Source: Xanthomonas sp. DAR 34887
GTDB taxonomy: Bacteria > Pseudomonadota > Gammaproteobacteria > Xanthomonadales > Xanthomonadaceae
Reading direction: 5' to 3'
Assembly: GCF_041245805.1 (NCBI RefSeq)
Contig: NZ_CP162490.1
Coordinates: 2,891,001 to 2,955,000 of the forward strand
Length of the DNA stretch: 64,000 bases
Shown in pieces: positions 45,789-56,111 of this stretch. The notes beneath the pieces are model-generated. The model saw only the letters and a program-made list of their open reading frames with translations. It was not told where the DNA came from and made no database searches. Position 1 is the first letter of the stretch, and each line of letters opens with the position of its first letter. Both the position numbers and the translations under genes were made by a program.

Positions 45789-46490
45789 ATGTTGCAGATC
45801 CGCCCCAGCGATACCCGCGGCCGCGCCGAGCACGGCTGGCTGTCCTCGCGCCACACTTTCTCCTTCGGCCACTACCACGACCCGCGCCACATGGGCTTCG
45901 GGCCGTTGCGGGTGATCAACGAGGACCGGGTGCAGCCGGGCCAGGGCTTCGGCACCCATGCGCACCGCGACATGGAGATCCTGTCCTACGTGCTCGACGG
46001 CGCGCTGGAGCACAAGGACAGCATGGGCAACGGCTCGGTGCTGCGCTATGGGGACGTGCAGCGCATGAGCGCCGGTTCCGGGGTCACCCACAGCGAGTTC
46101 AACCACTCCGCCAGCGAGCCGGTGCACTTCCTGCAGATCTGGCTGATGCCGGAACGCGCCGGGATCGAACCGGGCTACGAGGAAAAACACTTCGCTCCGG
46201 AGACCAAGCGCGGCCAGCTGCGCCTGATCGCCGCGCCGCAGGGCGAGGACGGCGCGGTGCGGATCCACCAGGATGCGCGCATCTATGCGGCGATCCTGGA
46301 CGGCGCCGAGCGCATCGCCTACCCGCTGGCCAGCGGGCGCGGCGCCTACGTGCAGGTCATCCGCGGTTCGCTGACGCTCAATGGCCAGGCGCTGAAGGCC
46401 GGCGATGCGGCGCAGATCGTCGACGAGGCCGAGCTGCACTTCGCCGATGCGCAGGACACGGAATTCCTGTTGTTCGACCTGCCGCGCTGA
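45789..46490 (+). CDS. Pirin-family cupin protein
   Basis: A 233-residue pirin of the YhaK/YhhW type with two cupin domains. Metal ligands lie in GFGTHAHRDMEILSYVLDG, and the conserved SAGSGVTHSEFNHS follows. Some relatives oxidise quercetin; others act in redox control. The ATG at 45789 follows ACAGGAGC, a good ribosome site. It is divergent from the LysR gene and ends in a strong terminator, so it is probably a single-gene transcript. Confidence 0.9.
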   Translation: MLQIRPSDTRGRAEHGWLSSRHTFSFGHYHDPRHMGFGPLRVINEDRVQPGQGFGTHAHRDMEILSYVLDGALEHKDSMGNGSVLRYGDVQRMSAGSGVTHSEFNHSASEPVHFLQIWLMPERAGIEPGYEEKHFAPETKRGQLRLIAAPQGEDGAVRIHQDARIYAAILDGAERIAYPLASGRGAYVQVIRGSLTLNGQALKAGDAAQIVDEAELHFADAQDTEFLLFDLPR

Positions 46491-46534
46491 GCCGCTGCGC
46501 CACCTCGAGCGCCGCCGCAGCATAGGCGGCGCCC

Positions 46535-46562
46535 GAAGAACCCGCCAGATGGCGGGTTCTTC
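46535..46562 (+). terminator. Terminator after pirin
   Basis: GAAGAACCCGCC, loop AGAT, GGCGGGTTCTTC forms a perfect 12-bp stem. The following 190 bases to glgX show no gene. Confidence 0.85.
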
Positions 46563-46749
46563 GCGTTGGCGTGGCGGATACGGTTCGGCCATGCGGGGTC
46601 GCCGCGTTCCATGCGTCCGCGCCCTCCATCCGAGCGACACCGCACTCGAATTCGGCGTCATGCGGCGCGCTCCTCACGCGCCCCTCGGAATGCCATGACG
46701 CGTCCTGCACGGCACCCGCGTCAATGCTGCGCTCTTCCCCCACGCCGGC

Positions 46750-48912
<2,163 letters not shown>

Positions 48913-49093
48913 TCGGACGCGCCAAACGCATGCGGCATCCCCCGGCTGTCGCATGCGAGGTGTCGTCGCCAGGGACAGCACGGCGCGCACAGGCTCCCGC
49001 GTTGGATGGCGGGATCTTCACTCCGGGCATACCGCGCTGCGCGCAGCTTGGCGATGCCCGCTCAAGGGTGCTCATTTCTACGTGGAGTCAACG

Positions 49094-49264
49094 ATGGACA
49101 AGAATCGCACTGAAGGCGCCAAGAACCAGGTCAAGGGCAGCGTCAAGGAAGTCGTCGGCAAGGTCACCAGCAACAAGCTGAAGGAAGTCGAAGGCAAACT
49201 TCAGAAGGGCGCCGGCAAGGTCCAAAGCGAAGTCGGCAAGGCGCGGGACAACGCCCGCAGCTGA
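49094..49264 (+). CDS. CsbD-family stress protein
   Basis: A 56-residue, lysine-rich, probably disordered protein. NRTEGAKNQVKGSVKEVVGK and GKLQKGAGKVQSEVGKA are the two repeats of the CsbD family, whose members are induced in general stress in many bacteria; the exact function is unknown. The ATG at 49094 follows CGTGGAGTCAACG. The spacer 48913-49093 may hold its promoter. A GC-rich hairpin terminator follows. Confidence 0.9.
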   Translation: MDKNRTEGAKNQVKGSVKEVVGKVTSNKLKEVEGKLQKGAGKVQSEVGKARDNARS

Positions 49265-49340
49265 AGACCGGCGCAACACGCCCGACCGTTTCCAAAGCAC
49301 GACACGGCACTGCCGGAGCGATACGTCAGAGACGCGTAGC

Positions 49341-49369
49341 AGCGGCCTATTCGGTACGGATAGGCCGCT
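49341..49369 (+). terminator. Hairpin after the CsbD gene
   Basis: AGCGGCCTAT, loop, ATAGGCCGCT forms a 10-bp stem without a T run, between the convergent CsbD and phosphopantetheinyl transferase genes. Confidence 0.6.
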
Positions 49370-49386
49370 CGCCTCTGCCGGGTCTC

Positions 49387-50202
49387 TCACGAGGCCTTCA
49401 GAAGTTCCAGATCGAGCACCGCATGCGCGCCCGCTGGAATCCAGCGCCGGATGATCACACGAGGGATCCGCTCATTGCCGACATCGGCGCAAAGCGCCAA
49501 CAAATGATCGCGCGTGGGCCGGTACTGCCAGAAACGCCATCGATCCACATCGTGATCCAGGACCGGATCGGCCACCAATCGTACCGACCCTCCACCCGCC
49601 AGCTGGAAACCGAACTTGTCCAGCGGGATGGACATCCCCAGACCGCGCGCCTTGGCGTAGGACTCCTTGAACGTCCAGTACTCGAAGAAGCGATCCTGCT
49701 GTTGATCGGGGGGAATGCGCGCGAGGTCGGCGATCTCCTCTGGCGCGAAATTGCCGTTCGCCACGCCCATGGACACCTGTCGTACCGCGAGGTGTTCGAC
49801 ATCCACGCCCACTGCGCGACGCGCGGTAACGGCCATGGCGATCAGCCCTCGCGTATGCGAGATATTGAAAGACAGGCCGCATGCGCCAATACCGTGGAGC
49901 TCCGCGATGCGTGGACGCCCGAAGCCATCCTTGAGAAAGCGCCAGTTCTTCGGCAGCACATCCACGTATTCGGACAACACCGTGCGCGCCATGCCACGGG
50001 TGACGAGGTAGCGCTTGCGGTCGTCCTCGAGCAGGAACCGCACCTGCTGCCTGCGCTCATCCGCGTTCAACACCGGCAACATTTCCGCGAGCGCGTCTTC
50101 AGCGATATCGTCATAGAACGCGAGCCAGACATCGATACCCGGCTCGGCGACGCCTGGCGGCACGTCCGCTTCGCATCGGCGCGCGCATTCGCCTTCCGTC
50201 AT
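49387..50202 (-). CDS. 4'-phosphopantetheinyl transferase, Sfp type
   Basis: A 271-residue Sfp-type transferase that would load the phosphopantetheine arm on the carrier domains of the NRPS. Magnesium and CoA-binding motifs are intact: AVGVDVEHL and WTFKESYAKARGLGM, preceded by KPYL-like segments (RPRIAELHG, LSFNISHTRGL). The ATG at 50202 is chosen as the first in-frame ATG with a normal length; the open frame upstream has no domain. It lies 180 bases past the RND gene in the same direction. Its role for the NRPS is inferred from position. The Xanthomonas albilineans XabA protein is a functional comparison only. Confidence 0.9.
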   Translation of the reverse strand: MTEGECARRCEADVPPGVAEPGIDVWLAFYDDIAEDALAEMLPVLNADERRQQVRFLLEDDRKRYLVTRGMARTVLSEYVDVLPKNWRFLKDGFGRPRIAELHGIGACGLSFNISHTRGLIAMAVTARRAVGVDVEHLAVRQVSMGVANGNFAPEEIADLARIPPDQQQDRFFEYWTFKESYAKARGLGMSIPLDKFGFQLAGGGSVRLVADPVLDHDVDRWRFWQYRPTRDHLLALCADVGNERIPRVIIRRWIPAGAHAVLDLELLKAS

Positions 50203-50382
50203 GACCCCAGGTCTCGCACGCCGCCAGGTACGAGCAGCGATGCCATGTGAGGAAGACCATCGAGGCAAATCGAGAAGCGGGCGGCACCGGAGCGTCCCAC
50301 ACCGATCGCGTCGCGGCAATGGCGATCGCTCAAGCCAGCCTTGTCCCCTCCCCCATCCGATCGCCGCTCGCCGTCCACCCCG

Positions 50383-53300
50383 TCACGCCGCATTCGGCAC
50401 GATCGCCTGCGCCTTGGGACCGAACTTCCGGGCGAGCCACAATTCGACGTCGTGGACGAAACTGAAGAGCACCGGGACGAGGATCAGGCTGAGCACGGTC
50501 GAGGAAATCAGGCCGCCAATTACCGCGATGGCCATCGGCGCGCGGAACGCGGAGTCCAGCGAGACGCCGAATGCCAGCGGCAGCATGCCCGCGGTCATCG
50601 CCACCGAGGTCATCACGATCGGGCGCGCGCGGGCGCGGCACGCCAGCATGATCGCGTCGAATCTCGGCACCCCTTCGCGGATGTTCTCCAGCATGGCGTC
50701 CACGAGCAGGATCGAGTTCTTATCGGCGATGCCCATCAGCATCAGCATGCCGAGCAAGGCCGGCAGGCTCAGCTCCATTCCGGTCGCGAACAGCAGCAAG
50801 AACGCGCCGCCGATCGACAGCGGCAATGCCAACATTCGCGCCAGCGGCTGCAACCAGTCGCGATACAGCAGGACCTGGATCGCGTAGACCAGGAACAGGC
50901 CGGTACCGAGCGCCTTCAGAAAACTGACCATCAATTCGTTCACGAACTCGGCATCTCCGGTATTGAGCACGCGCACGCCCGGCGGCAGATGCTTGATCGA
51001 CGGCAAGGCATTGACCGCCGCCATCGCAGTGCCGAGGGCGACGCCGTCGAGATTGGCCTGCAGATCGATGCGGCGCTCGCGGTCGTAACGCTCGATCGTG
51101 GCCGGCCCCTTGCCGAACCGCAGCGTGGCCACCGATGCCAGCGGCACGCTGTCGCCAGCGGCCGTGCGCAGCTTGAGGTTCTGCAAGATGCCCAGATCGG
51201 TGCCGTATTCGCGTGGCAGGCGCACCCGCACCGGAATTTCCCGGCTCATGTAATTGAACTTGGACAGACGCGGAATATCGTCGCCGATCGTCGAGGTGCT
51301 GACCGCTTCGCCGACCTGCTCCGCGGTGATGCCGAACTCGGCCGACTTGAGCGGGTCCATCTGCACGACGATTTCCGGCTGCTCCTGGCCGACGCTGGTG
51401 TCCACGCCGATCAACCCGGGAATCTTCTGCATGTCGCGCTTGACCGCATCGGCCGCGCGGGTGAGCGCGCGATCGTCGTCGCTGACCAGCGCGATCGATA
51501 CGTCCTTTCGACCCGACAGGCTGTCGAAACCGACCCGCATGTCGGCCAGCTTGGCGATCTCCGGATAGACGCGCGTGGTGAATTCGCGCTCGCTGATGTC
51601 GCGCTTGGCCGGGGGAACCAGCTTGACGTAGATCCGCGACTTGTTGACCGCGCCGTCGGCGCCGCCGGACAGGGTGAGCACGTATTCGACCTCGGCATGC
51701 TTGCTCACCACCGCGGCGACTTGCTGCGCCGCCTGATCGGTCTGCTCGATGGTGCTGCCGCGCGGAACTTCCAGCGTGATGCTGGAGACGGAGTAATCGT
51801 CGTACGGCATGAAACCGAGCGGCAACAGCGGCACCAGCCCGAACGAAGCGACCACGCCGAGCAGCGCCATCACCAGCGTCTTGATGCGGTGCTTGAGCGT
51901 CCAGCGAACGATCGCGAGATAGCGGAGCATCAGAGCCCCGTCCTGCGGATGATCCGTGGTCGGCACTTTCATCAGTCGCGACGCCAACATGGGCGTCAGC
52001 AGGCGCGCCACCATCAGCGAGAAGAACGCGGCGACCGCCACGGTCAGACCGAACTGGCGGAAGTACAGGCCCGGCAGCCCGCCCATGAAACTCACCGGAA
52101 TGAACACGACGCAGATCACCAGAGTCGTCGCGATCACCGACAGGCCGATCTCTTCGGAGGCTTCGATCGCCGCCTGCATGACCGATTTTCCGGAGCGCAT
52201 GTGCCGGTCGATATTCTCGACCTCGACGATCGCATCGTCGACGAGCACGCCGGTGACCAGGGTGATGGCCAGCAGGCTGATCATGTTCAGACTGAAATCC
52301 AGCCATTGCATGACCAGGAACGTGGGGATAATCGACAGCGGGATCGTGAGCGCCGCGATCAAGGTGGCGCGCCGATTGCGCAGGAACCAGAACACCACCA
52401 GCACGGTCAGAATCGCGCCCTCTAGGAAGTTGAACATCGTCGCGCGATAGCCGATCTCGACGAAGTCGATATCCGAGAAGGCCACACGGAATTTCACCCC
52501 ACCCGTCTTCGACAACGCGTCCAGGCGCTCGCGCACCGCCTTGGCGACCGAGACCTCGCTGACAGCGGGATCCTTGTAGACCATGAAGGTGACCGCCGGG
52601 CGGCCATTGACCTTGGTGATGTTGCGCACTTCCGACGGGCCGTAGGAAACGACACCGATGTCCGACAGCTTCACCTTGCGTCCGCCCGGCACCGCGATGC
52701 GCGTACCCGCCAAGGCGTCCAGACTGTCGGCGCGGCCGATCGTGCGCAGCGCGTACTCGGTCGCGCCGAGGGTCAAGCGCCCGCCCGGCGAGTTGACATT
52801 GCTGGCCACCATTTGCTGGCTGACGTCGGCGGCGCTGATTCCGAGCGACGCCAAGGTCGCCGGGTCCAGCACGATGGAAATTTCCTGATCGCTGCCGCCG
52901 CTGCGGTCCACGCGCGATACGCCTTTGACCGTCAGCAGCTCGCGTGCGACCGTCTGATCGACGAAGCGGCTCAGGTCTTCCATCGGCATTTCCGGCGCTT
53001 CGGCGATATAGATGCCGACCGGCCGGCCAGTATCGCTGGCGCGGCGTACGATGGGCTCGCGTACCGTCGCCGGCAGATTCTGCCGGATCGCGGCCACCGC
53101 GTTGCGTACGTCGTTGGTCGCGCGATCGACGCCGACATCGAGGTTGAATTCGATCTGCGTCGACGACTGGCCTTCCGTCACCGTCGATACGATGCGCTTG
53201 ATGCCCGGGATCGACGCCACCGCATCCTCGACCTTCTGCGTCGTCTCGGTCTCCATCTCGGTAGGGGTCGCGCCGGGTTGCAGAATCAGCACGTCGACCA

Positions 53301-53436
53301 CCGGCGTGACCACGTTCGGCATCGCGGTGATCGGCAACTGAATGAAGGCGACGATGCCCGCCAGCGTGAGCATGACGAACAACAGGATCGGCGGCACCGG
53401 ATTGCGGATCGCCCAGGTCGAGAAGCCGAAGTTCAT
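50383..53436 (-). CDS. RND efflux pump, inner-membrane transporter (HAE1 type)
   Basis: A 1017-residue resistance-nodulation-division transporter that exports compounds using the proton gradient. It has the N-terminal start FGFSTWAIRNPVPPILLFVMLT, the porter domain (TQKVEDAVASIPGI, FNLDVGVDRATNDVRNAV) and the proton-relay aspartates in LVTGVLVDDAIVEVENIDRH of helix 4. The helix-10 region reads DKNSILLVDAMLENIREG; by eye the position of AcrB Lys940 is Leu here. It follows its membrane fusion protein by 70 bases. No outer-membrane channel is encoded nearby, so a shared TolC-type channel is likely. Substrate is unknown; the NRPS product is a candidate. Confidence 0.92.
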   Translation of the reverse strand: MNFGFSTWAIRNPVPPILLFVMLTLAGIVAFIQLPITAMPNVVTPVVDVLILQPGATPTEMETETTQKVEDAVASIPGIKRIVSTVTEGQSSTQIEFNLDVGVDRATNDVRNAVAAIRQNLPATVREPIVRRASDTGRPVGIYIAEAPEMPMEDLSRFVDQTVARELLTVKGVSRVDRSGGSDQEISIVLDPATLASLGISAADVSQQMVASNVNSPGGRLTLGATEYALRTIGRADSLDALAGTRIAVPGGRKVKLSDIGVVSYGPSEVRNITKVNGRPAVTFMVYKDPAVSEVSVAKAVRERLDALSKTGGVKFRVAFSDIDFVEIGYRATMFNFLEGAILTVLVVFWFLRNRRATLIAALTIPLSIIPTFLVMQWLDFSLNMISLLAITLVTGVLVDDAIVEVENIDRHMRSGKSVMQAAIEASEEIGLSVIATTLVICVVFIPVSFMGGLPGLYFRQFGLTVAVAAFFSLMVARLLTPMLASRLMKVPTTDHPQDGALMLRYLAIVRWTLKHRIKTLVMALLGVVASFGLVPLLPLGFMPYDDYSVSSITLEVPRGSTIEQTDQAAQQVAAVVSKHAEVEYVLTLSGGADGAVNKSRIYVKLVPPAKRDISEREFTTRVYPEIAKLADMRVGFDSLSGRKDVSIALVSDDDRALTRAADAVKRDMQKIPGLIGVDTSVGQEQPEIVVQMDPLKSAEFGITAEQVGEAVSTSTIGDDIPRLSKFNYMSREIPVRVRLPREYGTDLGILQNLKLRTAAGDSVPLASVATLRFGKGPATIERYDRERRIDLQANLDGVALGTAMAAVNALPSIKHLPPGVRVLNTGDAEFVNELMVSFLKALGTGLFLVYAIQVLLYRDWLQPLARMLALPLSIGGAFLLLFATGMELSLPALLGMLMLMGIADKNSILLVDAMLENIREGVPRFDAIMLACRARARPIVMTSVAMTAGMLPLAFGVSLDSAFRAPMAIAVIGGLISSTVLSLILVPVLFSFVHDVELWLARKFGPKAQAIVPNAA

Positions 53437-53506
53437 TTCGAAAGATCTCTATCCAATGAGGAAGTGCGGCAGGTGAAACGTCACGGTACCTGGATCACCA
53501 AGGCGG

Positions 53507-54562
53507 TCAGCGACTCGCGTCGGCAATCAGCACTTTGTCCTTCTCGCGCAGGAATGGGCCGGCTTTGGCGACAATGCGCAGGCCGTCGAGCGATTCCGAC
53601 ACCACGACTTGGTCGATGGTCTGCAAGGTCGGCGTGATCGGCATGCGCGACACCAGACCCTTGCCGTCCACACGCCAGACGTAGCTGCCGAGCGAATCCT
53701 GCTGCATCGCCGTGCGCGGAATCGTCCAACCCTCCACCTGCGCCAGATCGATGCGCGCCTGCGCGAAGATGCCCACCGGAACGACCTCTGGCGCGTGCAG
53801 GCGGATCCGCACTTCGCTCGAACGCGTGGTGCTGTCCACGTTCGGCGTGATCAGCCGAATCTCGCCAGGGATAGGCTCGGCGCGCCCGGCCAGCTTGATG
53901 CTCGCGCTCATGCCCGGCTTCAGACGCCCGACCACCGCTTCGGGCACGCTGGCATCCACCTCCATCTCGCCGTCCTTCGCGATTTCGAACAAGGCGACGC
54001 TGTCGCTGGTGAGATTGCCGATCTCGGCAGCACGCCGATAGACGAAGCCTGCGGCCGGAGCGACGACGCTGGTGCGCTGCACGCTCAGTCGCGCGTTGTC
54101 GTAGCGCGCGCGCGCGCCTTCGAAATCCGCCTGCTTCTGTTTGAACGACTCCACGCTGACCAGTTGCTGCGGCAGCAACAGGCGCATGCGCTCGTAATCG
54201 CCCTGCGCACGCTCGAAGTCCGAGCGCAGTTCGTTGCTGGAGATGCCCATGCCCTTGCCGTCCAGCACCGCCAATACCTGCCCGGCCTTGACGTAGTCGC
54301 CGACCTCGGCTTCCACGCGTTGCACCTGCAGGCCGGACAGTTGCGGAATCACCGGCACGTTCTCGCGACTGCGCGTGGCGCCGACCACGGACACCGCCTC
54401 CGCCAGCGCCTTGCGTTGTGGCTTGATCACGCTGACCGTCAGCGGTGGCGTGGTTTGGTTGGTGGTGACCGCAGACTTCGCGGATCGACCGCTGAGCAAG
54501 AGGCCCAGCAGCAGACCGGTGCCCAGCAAGGTTGCGGCGTAGATCACTGGACGCATTTTCAT
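53507..54562 (-). CDS. RND periplasmic membrane fusion protein
   Basis: A 351-residue adaptor with one N-terminal membrane anchor (IYAATLLGTGLLLGLLLSG), a barrel-sandwich half PQLSGLQVQRVEAEVGDYVKAGQVLAVLDG, a hairpin region and the second half VVAPAAGFVYRRAAEIGNLTSDSVALFEIA, followed by the beta-barrel and membrane-proximal parts. It links the RND pump to an outer-membrane channel. The ATG at 54562 overlaps the stop of the 63-codon ORF (ATGA). A signal without a lipobox is seen, so it is anchored by the helix. Confidence 0.92.
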   Translation of the reverse strand: MKMRPVIYAATLLGTGLLLGLLLSGRSAKSAVTTNQTTPPLTVSVIKPQRKALAEAVSVVGATRSRENVPVIPQLSGLQVQRVEAEVGDYVKAGQVLAVLDGKGMGISSNELRSDFERAQGDYERMRLLLPQQLVSVESFKQKQADFEGARARYDNARLSVQRTSVVAPAAGFVYRRAAEIGNLTSDSVALFEIAKDGEMEVDASVPEAVVGRLKPGMSASIKLAGRAEPIPGEIRLITPNVDSTTRSSEVRIRLHAPEVVPVGIFAQARIDLAQVEGWTIPRTAMQQDSLGSYVWRVDGKGLVSRMPITPTLQTIDQVVVSESLDGLRIVAKAGPFLREKDKVLIADASR

Positions 54563-54750
54563 GACGAGACCACTTCGGTGTTTGAACGGGGGGAACGGGC
54601 CAGCGCCGAGTGCATATCGGACCGCTGCGGCAATTGGGCCGGTACCGGCGCATCGGCCGCCCCATGTCGAACCAGCGCAGGCGCGGGCAGCTGCGCCAGC
54701 GATGGCGGAACGAACCGGATCACGGGTGAATCGTCGCGTGGGTGGTCCAT
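54559..54750 (-). CDS. Small ORF of 63 residues coupled to the RND adaptor
   Basis: The ATG at 54750 has the strongest ribosome site in the area (GGGAGGGGAGG, seven bases before ATG), and its stop overlaps the adaptor start by four bases. The peptide is rich in Pro, Ala, Ser and Arg (PPSLAQLPAPALVRHG), has no membrane helix, no Cys, and no core-peptide or signal features I recognise. It may be a leader peptide for translation of the pump genes or a small protein. Upstream 54751-55043 (293 bases) is the spacer to the permease gene and contains GGTAACCGTAACACC (54784-54798), with the GTTAC pentamer repeated directly on the other strand, a possible regulator site. Confidence 0.6.
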   Translation of the reverse strand: MDHPRDDSPVIRFVPPSLAQLPAPALVRHGAADAPVPAQLPQRSDMHSALARSPRSNTEVVSS

Positions 54751-55043
54751 CGCACCTCCCCTCCCTGGACATATGGTGATGTAGGTAACCGTAACACCAA
54801 CACGGACGATAGCAATGGCCGTGTGCGTCATTTGGACCCAACTGATGGCATACAGGGATCGAAACTGGGGACTGCTTCTCATGTCTGGACGCGGCGATCG
54901 CCGGCGTCGCCGTCCGCTTCGCACCGAACCGCCCCGATTCCGTCCCGCTCCACGCATGTTGCGAATGCCCGGGAATATGCCGACACGATCCCCTGCGTCC
55001 TGCACGGCGACGCGCACACGTATCGGCTCCACAGGCGCGGGGA

Positions 55044-56111
55044 TCACCATCGGAATCTCCAGCGCGCCAGCAAGAGGATCACCACCATCCAGACCGACAT
55101 GGTGATCAGCGACGGGTACAGCTGCGAAACGTCGTGCAGACCGACGCCTCCGAACATCAGCTCGCGCAGGATCGAGGTGAACGGCGCCAGCGGCGAATGC
55201 TCGGCGATCGGTTGCAACCAGGACGGGAACAGCTTGATCGAGAAGAACGCGCCGCCGAGCAGCAACATCGGCACCTGGATGAAGCTGACGATACCGCTGA
55301 ACGCCATCACCGAACGACTGAACAGGAACACGATCAGGCCGATGCCCAGATAGGTCGCTGCGCCCATCGTCACCGCCAGCAACAGCAACGGATAGTTGAT
55401 GTCGGCCGACACGCCGAGTCCGAACACGGAGACGGCGAGCATGCCGGCGACCACGCTGTAGGCGACCAGGACGCGCGAGAGAAACAGTCCGGCGAAGAAC
55501 GGCGTTGGCGAAACGTCGATGGCTTTCAAATTCTTGAACAGCCCCGCGCTTTCCTCGCCGATCAGCACCGAGCCGAAACCGCTCAAGCCGATCAACAGCA
55601 GCGTCATCCCGATCAGACCCGGCAACAAGGTGGCCAGATAGGAGGAGCGTCGACTTACTTCCACGTTCTGCAGGCGGACCTTGGTCGTCGGCGAGACGGA
55701 AACGTCGGTCTTCAGGATCGACGCCAGCGCGATCGCCGAGATGCGGTTCTCTTCCAGCGAATTGCTCTCGATCGTCAAGTTCGCCGGTCCGCCCTCGGCT
55801 GACCCGGAGGCGCTCAGCAAGTGCTGGATCTCGTTGTTCTTGAGCGCGGCCTCGGCCTGCGCGCGTTCGCCCACGAAGGGCGCGACATGGACGAGGTCTT
55901 GCTTGCCGAGCGCGTCGACCAAGGATTTGCTGGCCGGCGCGATCTCCGTTTCCAGGTAAGAAACCTTGATCCTGTGATTGCCGGACAGCTCCAAGGGATA
56001 GCCGATACCCAGCAGCAGCACCACCGGGAAGACATAGCTGAACACCAGCGCCACCTTGTCGTAGCGCAACTGGCGCATGCGCAACTTGAAGAACACCCAA
56101 ACCGTTCTCAT
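55044..56111 (-). CDS. ABC-2 type transporter permease
   Basis: A 355-residue inner-membrane permease with one N-terminal helix (VALVFSYVFPVVLLLGIGYPL), a periplasmic region of about 130 residues, then five helices (LATLLPGLIGMTLLLIGL, FFAGLFLSRVLVAYSVVAGM, YPLLLLAVTMGAATYLGIGL, SGIVSFIQVPMLLLGGAFF, ITMSVWMVVILLLARWRF). This is the ABC-2 permease plan used for drugs and peptides. The ATG at 56111 overlaps the NRPS stop by four bases (ATGA). No separate ATPase gene lies nearby; the obvious partner is the ATPase domain fused to the NRPS. The product would be exported from the cytoplasm. Confidence 0.9.
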   Translation of the reverse strand: MRTVWVFFKLRMRQLRYDKVALVFSYVFPVVLLLGIGYPLELSGNHRIKVSYLETEIAPASKSLVDALGKQDLVHVAPFVGERAQAEAALKNNEIQHLLSASGSAEGGPANLTIESNSLEENRISAIALASILKTDVSVSPTTKVRLQNVEVSRRSSYLATLLPGLIGMTLLLIGLSGFGSVLIGEESAGLFKNLKAIDVSPTPFFAGLFLSRVLVAYSVVAGMLAVSVFGLGVSADINYPLLLLAVTMGAATYLGIGLIVFLFSRSVMAFSGIVSFIQVPMLLLGGAFFSIKLFPSWLQPIAEHSPLAPFTSILRELMFGGVGLHDVSQLYPSLITMSVWMVVILLLARWRFRW

